Origin: Betaproteobacteria bacterium | GTDB taxonomy: Bacteria; Pseudomonadota; Gammaproteobacteria; Burkholderiales; Burkholderiaceae_C | Assembly (NCBI GenBank): GCA_016868205.1 | Contig: VGHR01000007.1 | Span: 1-54,126 of the forward strand | Direction of reading: 5' to 3' | DNA: 54,126 nucleotides | Part shown: positions 9,105 through 17,671 of the stretch, piece after piece | How positions within the stretch are numbered: position 1 is the first letter of the stretch | How the letters are laid out: each line of letters starts with the position of its first letter | Made by a program: the position numbers and the translations under genes | Notes under the pieces: model-generated | The model's database searches: none | What the model saw: only the letters and a program-made list of their open reading frames with translations | What the model was told of the DNA's origin: nothing

Positions 9105-9971
9105 ATGACCTGGGTGTTTCGCTTTTTCTCCCGTTGGCCCTTGCCCGCTTTGCATGCAATCGGCGCGGTTTTGGGCTGGTCGGTCTGGTTGTGTTCACCG
9201 GCTTACCGGCGTAACTTTCGGGCGCAGGTCAGCCAGGCTGGCCTGCACTTCGCCCAGGCGCGCCCAGCGATAGCCGATGCCGGCCGCTTGGTGGCCGAAC
9301 TGCCGCGCCTGTGGCTGCGCCCACACGACCAAAGCTGCCTGCCCGAGGTGCAGGTGCAGGGCCGCCAGTGGGTCGATGCGGTGCGCGCCCAGGGGCGGGG
9401 CGTGATTTTTTTCTCGGCCCATTGCGGCAGCTTCGAACTGGCCCCTCAGGCCCTGGCCGAGTTGTACGGGCCGGTGACGGCGCTTTACCGGCCCTCGCGG
9501 CAGCCGTGGCTGGCCCGCCTGATGCTGGCCAGCCGGCAACGACCGGGTTTGTCCATGGCGCCAGCCAGCCTAGCCGGCATTCGTCAGATGCTCAAGGCCT
9601 TGCGCAGCGGCGGCGCGGTGGCCTTGCTCACCGACCAGGTGCCGCCCGACGGCTGGGGTCTGTGGGCCCCGTTCTTCGGCAAGCCCGCCTACAGCATGAC
9701 TCTAGCGGCCAAGCTGGCCTTGCAAAGCGGGGCGGCGCTGATACCGGTGCGCACCGAGCGATTGCCCGGCGGTCGGGGCTATGACCTGCAATTTTTACCG
9801 CCGGTGGTCGGTTTTCAAGATGTGCCCGCCCCCGACCTGATGACCGCCGTGACCTTGGTCAATCAGGCCAACGAGGCCCTGATCCTGAGCCTTCCCGGGC
9901 AATACCTCTGGGCGTATGCGCGCTACAAGCAACCGCGTCGCGAGGCGTCCGTGCCTGCAGCCGCATCATGA
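9105..9971 (+). CDS. Lipid A acyltransferase, LpxL/HtrB family (first copy)
   Basis: This inner-membrane acyltransferase (288 residues from the chosen start) transfers a secondary acyl chain onto lipid A or a related lipid. The N-terminus MTWVFRFFSRWPLPALHAIG followed by a hydrophobic helix is typical of the family and supports the start at 9105; an in-frame ATG at 9057 would add 16 residues with no support. The catalytic H-x4-E motif is in FFSAHCGSFELAP. Other conserved blocks are LYRPSRQPWL, GGAVALLTDQ and WAPFFGKPA. The stop overlaps the next family member by ATGA, so the two are translationally coupled. The exact acyl donor cannot be read from sequence. Confidence 0.88.
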   Translation: MTWVFRFFSRWPLPALHAIGAVLGWSVWLCSPAYRRNFRAQVSQAGLHFAQARPAIADAGRLVAELPRLWLRPHDQSCLPEVQVQGRQWVDAVRAQGRGVIFFSAHCGSFELAPQALAELYGPVTALYRPSRQPWLARLMLASRQRPGLSMAPASLAGIRQMLKALRSGGAVALLTDQVPPDGWGLWAPFFGKPAYSMTLAAKLALQSGAALIPVRTERLPGGRGYDLQFLPPVVGFQDVPAPDLMTAVTLVNQANEALILSLPGQYLWAYARYKQPRREASVPAAAS

Positions 9972-10852
9972 GCGTGTTGCAGCGGGCATGGACCGGCCTG
10001 GGCCTGGGCCTGATGCGTCTTCTGGCGCTGTTGCCCTTGCCTGCGTTGCGCCTATTGGGGGCGGTGCTGGGCGGCGTGTTGTACCGTCTGGTGCGATCGC
10101 GGCGGCATGTTGTCCTGGTCAACTTGGGCCTGTGCTTTCCGCACTGGTCGCAGGCGCAGCGCGAGCGGGTGGCGCGCGAGAGCTTTGTCTACCTGGCCCA
10201 GTCCTGGCTGGACCGCGGCTGGCTTTGGCATGCCCCGCAAGCCTTGGTTCGCAGCCGACTGCGTTTTCATGGGGCCTTGGGTGAGTTCGATGGGCTGGAG
10301 CCGACCATCGTTTTTTGCCCACACTTCTATGGCTTGGATGCGGCTGCAGCTGCGATCAATATGAACATCGATCGCGAATTCACTTCGATCTACACCCCGC
10401 AAGCCAATCCTCAGGTCGACGCCTGGATCAAGGCCGGTCGCTTGCGTTGGGGCCGGGTCAGGCTGTACCAGCGCACCGATGGGGTCAAAGCCAATGTCGC
10501 CGGGCTGCGTGGTGGCCAGGTGCTCTATCTTTTGCCCGACATGGATTTTGGGCCCGACGGTTCGGTTTTCGTACCGTTCTTTGGCGTGCCGGCGGCCACG
10601 GTGCCTTCAGTGGCCCGCTTCGCCCGTCTGGGCAAAGCCAAGGTGATTACTGTGGTGCCGCGCATGACCCAGACCGGTTATGACATCGAGATTCTGCCGG
10701 CCTGGGATTGTTATCCCACCGGCGATTTGCAGGTCGACACCGCGCGTGGCAACCAGTTGCTTGAGACCCTGATCGATCGCATGCCGGCCCAGTATTTTTG
10801 GGTGCACCGTCGCTTCAAGAGTCGACCGCCCGGGCAGGCGCCGGTCTATTGA
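9968..10852 (+). CDS. Lipid A acyltransferase, LpxL/HtrB family (second copy)
   Basis: This 294-residue paralogue of the preceding gene has a family N-terminus (LALLPLPALRLLGAVLGG, membrane helix), the catalytic H-x4-D motif in VFCPHFYGLDA, and conserved VLYLLPDMDFG and VFVPFFGVPAA blocks. It starts by ATGA overlap with the first copy, indicating an operon and probably successive acylation steps or different acyl acceptors. It ends 7 bases inside the 3' end of the convergent engB gene. The LpxL versus LpxM/LpxP assignment is not resolved. Confidence 0.88.
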   Translation: MSVLQRAWTGLGLGLMRLLALLPLPALRLLGAVLGGVLYRLVRSRRHVVLVNLGLCFPHWSQAQRERVARESFVYLAQSWLDRGWLWHAPQALVRSRLRFHGALGEFDGLEPTIVFCPHFYGLDAAAAAINMNIDREFTSIYTPQANPQVDAWIKAGRLRWGRVRLYQRTDGVKANVAGLRGGQVLYLLPDMDFGPDGSVFVPFFGVPAATVPSVARFARLGKAKVITVVPRMTQTGYDIEILPAWDCYPTGDLQVDTARGNQLLETLIDRMPAQYFWVHRRFKSRPPGQAPVY

Positions 10853-11517
10853 TGCAGGGGCTGAACTGGGAGAGCCGCCGGTTCGTGGGTCCATTGCCAC
10901 AGTCGCAGGGCCGCCTCTTCTATGCCCTGGCGCTTGAGTGCCGAGAAGAGCTGTGCTTGACCCCCGCCGGTTTGAAGACGGGCGATCGATAAGGCTTTTG
11001 TGGCCTGGGCGCGGGTCAGTTTGTCAGATTTGGTCAGCAGGACCAAGAGCTTGAGCCCCTCGACGATGCGGGGGCGGATGACCTCCAGCAAGATTTCGTC
11101 GAGTTCGGTGATCCCCTGTCTGGGATCGACCATCAGCACCACTGCGCGCAGATTGGGCCGGGTCATGAGGTACTGGGCCATCACACGCTGCCAGCGCAGC
11201 TTGGCTTCCCGGGGTACCGCTGCATAGCCATAACCCGGCAAATCCGCTAACACCGCATCGGTGATGCCTTGCTTGCCCAGGGCGAAAAGATTGATGCTCT
11301 GGGTGCGGCCTGGGGTACGCGAGGCGAAGGCCAGGCGGTGCTGTTGGGTCAGCGTGTTGATGCAGGTTGATTTGCCAGCGTTGGATCGCCCGACGAAAGC
11401 GATCTCCGGCGCTTCGAGCGCGGGTAAATGTTCGAGCTGGGGCGCCGTCGTCAGAAAACGGGCGGTGTGCAACCAGCCCAGGGCCACTTTGGAATCGATG
11501 GGCTCAGCCGCGGTCAT
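10846..11517 (-). CDS. engB: Ribosome biogenesis GTPase EngB (YsxC/YihA)
   Basis: This 223-residue TRAFAC-class GTPase is needed for large ribosomal subunit assembly. G1 is GRSNAGKS, G2 is the conserved Thr in RTPGRTQSIN, G3 is DLPGYGYA, and G4 is TKSDKL, all in the expected order. The start MTAAEPIDSK at 11517 gives a normal family length. An upstream in-frame GTG at 11574 would add 19 Pro/Gln-rich residues that do not look conserved. It overlaps the end of the lpxL-like gene by 7 bases (convergent) and is divergent from cytochrome c4. Confidence 0.96.
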   Translation of the reverse strand: MTAAEPIDSKVALGWLHTARFLTTAPQLEHLPALEAPEIAFVGRSNAGKSTCINTLTQQHRLAFASRTPGRTQSINLFALGKQGITDAVLADLPGYGYAAVPREAKLRWQRVMAQYLMTRPNLRAVVLMVDPRQGITELDEILLEVIRPRIVEGLKLLVLLTKSDKLTRAQATKALSIARLQTGGGQAQLFSALKRQGIEEAALRLWQWTHEPAALPVQPLHQ

Positions 11518-11675
11518 GGGAGTTTTCTGGGGTGGGGTGGACGGGTTGTTTAGACCTGGCCGCCGTTGTGGCACTCAGGGTTTGAGCGGTGCCGATCGGC
11601 TCCATTGTAAAATCAGGGGTCCGTTGGTCGGCCGCCCGCCCGACGCTCAGTTTTTGTCCCTTTCCGAGCATTCGT

Positions 11676-12308
11676 ATGAAGCTGTCTGCCCCCCTCTTCC
11701 TGGTCGCCCTGCTGTCTGCTTTTGTGTCTGCCTCCCATGCCCAAGGCAGCGCTGCCAAGGCATCGGCCAAGCCGGATCTGGTCGCGGGCGAAGCCAAATA
11801 CGCGGCCCAGTGCGCCGCCTGCCATGGCGCAGATGGCAACTCTGGATCGCCGGTCAACCCCAAATTGGCTCAGCAGCACCCTGAGTATCTGGTCAAGCAG
11901 TTGCGGGAGTTCAAGGGCGGCGTGCGCAAGAATGCGATCATGCAGGGGCTCGCTGCTGGCCTGACCGACGAGGACATGCGCAACATTTCCTACTGGCTGG
12001 CCAGCAAGAAGGCCAAACCGGGCTTTGCCAAAGAAAAAGATCTGGTGGCGCTGGGCGAGCGCATTTACCGTGGTGGTATCGCCGACCGTCAGATTGCCGC
12101 TTGCGCGGGTTGCCACACGCCCTCGGGCGCAGGCATTCCAGCCCAGTATCCCCGCTTGTCGGGTCAGCATGCCGAATACACCGCCGCTCAATTAAGCGCC
12201 TACCGTGACGGAGTCCGCGGTAACAGCGTGCAGATGAGCCAGGTGGCGGCCAAGCTCAACGACCGGGAAATCCGGGCGCTGGCCGACTATGTGGCTGGCC
12301 TGCGCTGA
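11676..12308 (+). CDS. Dihaem cytochrome c4
   Basis: This 210-residue periplasmic cytochrome has signal peptide MKLSAPLFLVALLSAFVSASHA. Two c-type haem motifs, CAACH and CAGCH, each sit in a similar domain (about 30-110 and 115-205) with C-terminal Met ligands in NAIMQGLAAGLTDEDM and NSVQMSQVAAKL. This two-domain layout is the cytochrome c4 pattern; it carries electrons to terminal oxidases. The frame is open upstream to 11589, but the signal peptide starts at 11676. The resB-ccsB haem-ligation genes follow directly after a terminator, which fits a cytochrome c maturation neighbourhood. Confidence 0.93.
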   Translation: MKLSAPLFLVALLSAFVSASHAQGSAAKASAKPDLVAGEAKYAAQCAACHGADGNSGSPVNPKLAQQHPEYLVKQLREFKGGVRKNAIMQGLAAGLTDEDMRNISYWLASKKAKPGFAKEKDLVALGERIYRGGIADRQIAACAGCHTPSGAGIPAQYPRLSGQHAEYTAAQLSAYRDGVRGNSVQMSQVAAKLNDREIRALADYVAGLR

Positions 12309-12440
12309 GCCACCCTGTGACAGCCAGTTGCCGTTAAGGTCTTTTGCGTCTTCCCTTGTACGACCAGCCGCACAGCGGCTACAGTGTGGGCAGACCGGTC
12401 AAAAACGACCCTCTCGTCTAAGAATGAGTTCCACAAAAAG

Positions 12441-12473
12441 GCGGGTCTTTCAAAACGAAGGGCCCGCTTTTTT
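12441..12473 (+). terminator. Intrinsic terminator after cytochrome c4
   Basis: The stem GCGGGTCTTT / AAGGGCCCGC (some G-T pairs) has a short CAAAACG loop and a following T6 run; an A5 run precedes it, so it may be bidirectional. It lies 21 bases before the resB start, so resB needs its own initiation or read-through. Confidence 0.8.
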
Positions 12474-12494
12474 CTTGCCTGTTAATCGACTCCT

Positions 12495-14627
12495 ATGAGC
12501 GCCACTGACATTGACACAGGCGGCAGCCTTTCGACCTCTGGGGCCGGACGGGGCTGGCTTGAGCTGCTGTCTTCAATGCGTTTTGCGATCTCCCTGCTCA
12601 CGGTGATCTGTATCGCCTCGGTCATAGGGACAGTGATCAAGCAGGGCGAACCGACGGTCAATTACATCAACCAGTTCGGTCCCTTTTGGGCTCAGCTCTT
12701 TGGCAAGCTCCAGCTTTTTACTGTCTACAGCGCGTGGTGGTTCTTGCTGATTCTGGCTTTTCTGGTGATCAGCACCAGCCTGTGCATTGCGCGCAATACC
12801 CCCAAGATCCTGGCCGATCTGCGGACTTTCAAGGAGGGCCTGCGCGAGCAGAGCCTGCGTGCTTTCCCCCACCGCGCGGAGGCCACGCTGGCTCTGACGC
12901 CACCCGAGGCGGCTCGTCTTTTGGGGCAGTCCCTGGCGCAGGGGGGCTGGCGGGTCAAGCTTGATCAGCGCGAGCAGGGCTGGATGCTCGCCGCGCGCCG
13001 GGGGGCGGCCAACAAACTGGGCTATATCGCGGCGCACAGTGCGATCGTGCTGGTGTGCGTGGGCGGCTTGCTCGACGGCGACCTGATGGTTCGCTTGCAG
13101 ATGTGGTGGGGTGACAAGGCGGTTTTCAGCGGTGCCGGCATGATCGCCGATGTGCCAGCCCAGCACCGGCTCAGCGCTTCCAACCCGACTTTCCGGGGCA
13201 ATATTTTGGTCGGGGAAGGAACGCACTCGAGCACGGCGCTGCTCAGTCAGCCTGGCGGCGTTTTGCTGCAGGACTTGCCCTTTTCGATCGAGCTGCGCAA
13301 GTTCATCGTCGAGTACTACTCGACCGGCATGCCCAAATTGTTCGCCAGTGAGATCATCATCCATGACAAGGAAACCGGGCAGGCCCTTCCCCATCGGGTG
13401 GAGGTCAATCATCCGGTGCGGCACCGCGGTATCGACATATTCCAGTCCGGCTTTGATGATGGTGGTTCCCGAGTCACTTTGCGGGCCGTGCCCATGACTT
13501 CGGCTGTTGAGCCCTTCGAGGTCAGCGGCACCATCGGCGGCTCCACGCCTTTGTCCAACGGTCGCGAGCAGATGACCCTGGAGTTTTCGGGGCTGCGCGT
13601 GATCAATGTTGAAAACCTCGGCAGTACAGCCAGAGACCCGCGAGGGGCCGGTGAGTCTCGCCTGGCGCATGCGCTCGATCAGAGGCTGGGTGCGGCCAAC
13701 AAGACGACCAAGCGCAAGGACTTGCGCAATGTTGGACCGAGCGTGAGCTACAAGTTGCGCGATGCGGCCGGCCAAGCGCGCGAGTACAACAACTACATGT
13801 TGCCAATTCGGCTCGACGATGACCCCAACAGCGTGCCGATCTTTCTGCTTGGCGTCCGAGACACCCCGTCTGTAGAGTTCCAGTACCTGCGCATTCCTGC
13901 CGACCCCGAAGGCAGCAAGCTCACCTTCTTGCGCGTGCGCGCGGCTTTGCAGGAGCCGGCGCTGCGCCAGGAAGCAGTTCGTCGCTATGTGCAGCAGGCC
14001 ATCCCTGCCCAGCGCACCGACATGGCGGCGCAATTGACCGCCTCGGCTTCACGGGCGCTGCAATTGTTTGCTGGCGTGCAGGATCAGCCCGGCCCGGGCT
14101 CCGCGGCCCAAGCGGCCGCCGGCCTGCAGGCCATCTCGGATTTCATGGAGGCCAATGTGCCGGCCAGCGAGCGCGAGAAGGCCAGCGAGGTTCTGATCCG
14201 CATTCTCAATGGCGTGCTTTTCGAGCTGGTGCAGATGAGCCGCCGCGCCGCTGGATCGCCCTTGCTTGAACCCGGCGAGGCTACCCAAAATTTCATGGCG
14301 CAAGCCGTGCTCAGTCTTTCAGACGCCTACTTGTACCCAGCCCCTATGGCTTTTGAACTCAAGGAGTTCGAGCAGGTGCAGGCCAGTGTGTTTCAGGTCG
14401 CCAGAGCACCCGGCCGTAACATCGTCTATCTGGGCTGTCTCTTGCTGATTGTTGGGATCTTTGCCATGCTCTATGTGCGTGAGCGCCGCCTGTGGATCTG
14501 GCTGAGCCCCGATCGGACTGGCGGTGGCTCTAAGGTCAACATGGCGCTGTCGAGCAACCGCAAGTCGCTCGACGAAGGCAGGGAATTTGAAAGCTTGAAG
14601 CAAGGTCTTTTTCAGGGGGGCGCATGA
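12495..14627 (+). CDS. resB: Cytochrome c biogenesis protein ResB (Ccs1)
   Basis: This 710-residue inner-membrane protein of System II cytochrome c maturation forms the haem-delivery complex with CcsB/ResC. Membrane segments are at about residues 25-45 (FAISLLTVICIASVIGTVI), 75-97 (SAWWFLLILAFLVISTSLC), 165-185 and near the C-terminus (IVYLGCLLLIVGIFAMLYV), with a large periplasmic domain between the third and fourth. N-terminal LELLSSMRFAISLL and C-terminal RERRLWIWL are family hallmarks. The stop overlaps ccsB by ATGA. The preceding cytochrome c4 is a likely client. Confidence 0.95.
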   Translation: MSATDIDTGGSLSTSGAGRGWLELLSSMRFAISLLTVICIASVIGTVIKQGEPTVNYINQFGPFWAQLFGKLQLFTVYSAWWFLLILAFLVISTSLCIARNTPKILADLRTFKEGLREQSLRAFPHRAEATLALTPPEAARLLGQSLAQGGWRVKLDQREQGWMLAARRGAANKLGYIAAHSAIVLVCVGGLLDGDLMVRLQMWWGDKAVFSGAGMIADVPAQHRLSASNPTFRGNILVGEGTHSSTALLSQPGGVLLQDLPFSIELRKFIVEYYSTGMPKLFASEIIIHDKETGQALPHRVEVNHPVRHRGIDIFQSGFDDGGSRVTLRAVPMTSAVEPFEVSGTIGGSTPLSNGREQMTLEFSGLRVINVENLGSTARDPRGAGESRLAHALDQRLGAANKTTKRKDLRNVGPSVSYKLRDAAGQAREYNNYMLPIRLDDDPNSVPIFLLGVRDTPSVEFQYLRIPADPEGSKLTFLRVRAALQEPALRQEAVRRYVQQAIPAQRTDMAAQLTASASRALQLFAGVQDQPGPGSAAQAAAGLQAISDFMEANVPASEREKASEVLIRILNGVLFELVQMSRRAAGSPLLEPGEATQNFMAQAVLSLSDAYLYPAPMAFELKEFEQVQASVFQVARAPGRNIVYLGCLLLIVGIFAMLYVRERRLWIWLSPDRTGGGSKVNMALSSNRKSLDEGREFESLKQGLFQGGA

Positions 14628-15952
14628 GCAGCACACTGGGTCGGGATGGCATGGTCCTGCAGGGAGGTTATTTTTCGCGCCGCAGCCCCTGGGACTGGGT
14701 ATTCGCTGCGCTGGTCATGGTGGGCGGCGTTTTTGCCTTGCTCAATTATCAGCACGCCATGGACGGTTATGAGAAGGCCATCTTGGTGGGCACCATTCCC
14801 AGCCTCATTGGGCTGGGCTGGTTTTGGCGGCCCATGCAGGCCCTGATGGGAGGCGTGGCGGCGGCCTCTTTGCTGGCCATCGCCTCTTACGGCGGCGACC
14901 TGGCCCGGGCCGAACAGGTGTTCTGGCTCAAGTACTTCCTGTCGAGCCAGTCTGCGATCCTGTGGATGTCGGTGCTCTTTTTCATGAGCACTGCGTTTTA
15001 TTGGTTGCCCCTCCTTATCAGGGGGCAGGGCGGTACTTTTGAACTTCTTGGGTCTCGCCTGGCCTGGGCGGCGGTGACTATGGCGCTGATCGGCACGATG
15101 GTGCGCTGGTACGAGGGCCATCAGATGGGCCCGGACATCGGGCACATTCCGGTCAGTAACCTCTATGAGGTTTTCGTGCTCTTTTGCTGGATGACCACCT
15201 TGTTCTATTTGTATTTCGAGGATCAATACCGAACCCGCAGCATGGGCGCGATGGTCATGCTGGTCATCAGTGCGGCGGTGGGCTTTTTGCTCTGGTACAC
15301 CCTGGTTCGCGAGGCGCATGAAATTCAGCCTCTGGTACCTGCCCTCAAGAGCTGGTGGATGAAGCTTCATGTACCGGCCAACTTCGTTGGCTATGGCATG
15401 TTCTCCATTGCAGCCATGGTGGCCCTGGGCTATCTCATCAAGCAGCAAGCCGAGCAGACTCGCTGGCACAAACTGGCGCCGCTGTGGCTGCTGGGCATCG
15501 TGCTGTGCCTGGCGCCGTTGGTGTTCCGCAAGTCATCCTACGAGGCCGGTGGCATGTACTGGGTCGGCTATTTGATCGTCTCGGCGTTGATAGCCAGCGT
15601 TATGGTGCTGGCGCGCAAGCCCATCGCCGACCGGTTGCCAGCCTATGAGGTGATGGACGATATGATGTACAAATCTACCGCGGTCGGTTTTGCCTTCTTC
15701 ACCATCGCGACCGTGCTCGGTGCGCTATGGGCTGCTGAGGCCTGGGGCGGTTACTGGAGCTGGGATCCCAAGGAAACCTGGGCCCTGATCGTTTGGCTCA
15801 ACTATGCCGCCTGGCTACACATGCGACTGATGAAAGGCTTGCGTGGAACCGTCTCGGCCTGGTGGGCGCTGGTCGGATTGGGCGTGACTACTTTTGCATT
15901 CCTTGGCGTCAATATGTTCCTGTCGGGGCTGCACAGCTACGGCGAACTCTGA
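14624..15952 (+). CDS. ccsB: Cytochrome c biogenesis protein CcsB/CcsA (ResC)
   Basis: This 442-residue polytopic inner-membrane protein of the haem-handling family contains the tryptophan-rich WWD motif WGGYWSWDPKETWALIVWL near residues 372-390, and conserved haem-ligand His residues in GHIPVSNLYE and MKLHVPANFVGYG. It presents reduced haem outside the membrane for covalent attachment to apocytochromes c together with ResB. Start by ATGA overlap with resB. About eight membrane helices are visible. Full length for this family. Confidence 0.95.
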   Translation: MSSTLGRDGMVLQGGYFSRRSPWDWVFAALVMVGGVFALLNYQHAMDGYEKAILVGTIPSLIGLGWFWRPMQALMGGVAAASLLAIASYGGDLARAEQVFWLKYFLSSQSAILWMSVLFFMSTAFYWLPLLIRGQGGTFELLGSRLAWAAVTMALIGTMVRWYEGHQMGPDIGHIPVSNLYEVFVLFCWMTTLFYLYFEDQYRTRSMGAMVMLVISAAVGFLLWYTLVREAHEIQPLVPALKSWWMKLHVPANFVGYGMFSIAAMVALGYLIKQQAEQTRWHKLAPLWLLGIVLCLAPLVFRKSSYEAGGMYWVGYLIVSALIASVMVLARKPIADRLPAYEVMDDMMYKSTAVGFAFFTIATVLGALWAAEAWGGYWSWDPKETWALIVWLNYAAWLHMRLMKGLRGTVSAWWALVGLGVTTFAFLGVNMFLSGLHSYGEL

Positions 15953-16030
15953 TCGGCCCGCACAGTCCCCGATCGCGCTCGGGTATTGCTTTGGCGGTTT
16001 AATCCGTTTTTGTGCCTAAGGAGGCTTGCG

Positions 16031-17032
16031 ATGTTGATCCGCAGCGACGAGAGCGGCTGGAACCACAAGGCTGGTAGCGAAATCACACCGCAGCGGGTCT
16101 ACCAAGACCGCCGCGCCTGGATGCGCGGCGTCGCGTCGGGCGCTGCTGGCGCTGCGCTGGCCCTCTGGGCCGGGCGCGATGCACGGGCCCAGATGCAAAC
16201 GCCGAGACCGGGCAAGCTCGCTGCGCTTGCAGCCGTCCCGTCCAAGGTGCCCGGCGCAATGACCATGGAAAGGCTTACTACCTACCAGGACGCGAGCACC
16301 TACAACAACTTCTATGAATTCGGCACCGACAAGTCTGACCCGCTCAAGTACAGCACCCGTTTCCAAACAACTCCCTGGAGCTTGAGTGTCGAAGGCTTGG
16401 TCAAGCAGACGCGTACCTTTGCGATCGAGGACCTGCTCAAGCTCGGCGCCCAGGAGGAGCGCATCTACCGTCTGCGCTGTGTCGAAGGCTGGTCCATGGT
16501 CATCCCCTGGATTGGTTATTCCCTGTCCGAGTTGCTGCGCCGGGTCGAACCTCTGGGCAGTGCGCGCTTTGTGGAGTTCGTCACCGCTGTTGACAGCAAG
16601 ACCATGCCCAATGTTGATTCCACCGTGCTGGAATGGCCGTATGTCGAAGGCTTGCGGCTTGATGAGGCCATGCATCCGTTGACCCTGCTGTCCTTCGGGA
16701 TGTACGGCGAAATCCTTCCCAAGCAAAACGGCGCGCCGGTGCGTTTGGTCGTGCCTTGGAAGTACGGCTTCAAGAGCAGCAAGAGTTTGGTCAAGATCCG
16801 TCTGACCGAGGAGCAGCCTCGCACTTCCTGGGTCAAGTCAGCGCCCCGGGAATACGGGTTTTTCTCCAATGTGAACCCCAATGTGGACCACCCCCGGTGG
16901 AGTCAGGCCACCGAGAGGCGCATCGGTGAGGACGGCCTGTTCGCCAAGAAGCGCAAGACCTTGATGTTCAACGGCTACGAGTCGCAAGTGGCTTCGATGT
17001 ATGCGGGCATGGATCTGAGGAAGTTTTACTGA
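16031..17032 (+). CDS. msrP: Periplasmic methionine sulfoxide reductase catalytic subunit MsrP (YedY)
   Basis: This 333-residue Tat-exported molybdopterin enzyme repairs oxidised methionines in periplasmic proteins. The start at 16031 is fixed by AAGGAGG at 16018-16024, although the frame is open to 15986. A twin-arginine stretch [12 protein letters not shown] is near residue 40. The molybdenum-ligand Cys is in [16 protein letters not shown], and [11 protein letters not shown] and [11 protein letters not shown] are family blocks. msrQ follows 18 bases later. Neighbouring cytochrome c maturation genes suit a periplasmic redox cluster. Confidence 0.96.
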   Translation: MLIRSDESGWNHKAGSEITPQRVYQDRRAWMRGVASGAAGAALALWAGRDARAQMQTPRPGKLAALAAVPSKVPGAMTMERLTTYQDASTYNNFYEFGTDKSDPLKYSTRFQTTPWSLSVEGLVKQTRTFAIEDLLKLGAQEERIYRLRCVEGWSMVIPWIGYSLSELLRRVEPLGSARFVEFVTAVDSKTMPNVDSTVLEWPYVEGLRLDEAMHPLTLLSFGMYGEILPKQNGAPVRLVVPWKYGFKSSKSLVKIRLTEEQPRTSWVKSAPREYGFFSNVNPNVDHPRWSQATERRIGEDGLFAKKRKTLMFNGYESQVASMYAGMDLRKFY

Positions 17033-17050
17033 TCGACCCTGGACAGGGCG

Positions 17051-17671
17051 ATGCGCCTGAACGACTTTCTGTCGCAGCCGATCTGCAAGCGCGGGGCTTT
17101 CGCCCTGCTGTCCTTGCCCTTTTTGCAACTGGTCGTGCTCGCAGCCACCGAGGGGCTTGGGCCCAATCCACAGGAAGCCTTGATTCGCTCAACCGGCGAC
17201 TGGGCCCTGCGCATGATCTGTCTGACGCTAATGGTGACGCCGATGCGGGTGGAATTGTCGCTATCGAGCCTGGGGCGTTGGCGCCGTATGCTTGGGCTGT
17301 TTGCCTTCTTCTATGCTGCGGTACATATGCTTTGTTACGCGGTGTTCGATAGGGAGCTCGATGCTGCTGCGATCGTGGCTGATATCGTCAAGCGCCCCTT
17401 CATCCTGATGGGTATGCTGACCTTGGTCCTGTTGTTGCCGCTTGCCCTGACTTCTTTCAATGCTGCAATACGGCGCTTGGGTGCGGCGCGCTGGCAGGCT
17501 CTTCATCGGCTGGTGTACGCAGCCAGCGTGACGATGCTGCTGCATTTTCTCTGGATGCGTGCTGGCAAGAGCGACTTCGCCGAGGTCTGGGCCTATACCG
17601 CGGTGGTGACCGCTTTGCTCGGCTGGCGCGTACGGCGCTGGCTTCAGAGCAGACGCTCGCCCCGCATCTGA
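17051..17671 (+). CDS. msrQ: Haem-binding membrane subunit MsrQ (YedZ)
   Basis: This 206-residue inner-membrane b-type haem protein passes electrons from the quinone pool or flavin reductase to MsrP. About five to six membrane helices are visible, including PFLQLVVLAATEG, RMLGLFAFFYAAVHMLCYAV, FILMGMLTLVLLLPLALTS and ASVTMLLHFLWMRA. Haem-ligand His residues lie in AAVHML, LHRLVYAASV and LLHFLW. It is typical in length and directly downstream of msrP. Its 3' end overlaps the end of lysA (minus strand) by 28 bases. Confidence 0.95.
   Translation: MRLNDFLSQPICKRGAFALLSLPFLQLVVLAATEGLGPNPQEALIRSTGDWALRMICLTLMVTPMRVELSLSSLGRWRRMLGLFAFFYAAVHMLCYAVFDRELDAAAIVADIVKRPFILMGMLTLVLLLPLALTSFNAAIRRLGAARWQALHRLVYAASVTMLLHFLWMRAGKSDFAEVWAYTAVVTALLGWRVRRWLQSRRSPRI

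Noticed and set aside
12573..14033. 486-codon minus-strand frame inside resB
   Set aside because: resB on the plus strand is clearly the real gene; the antisense frame has no recognisable domains and unusual composition.
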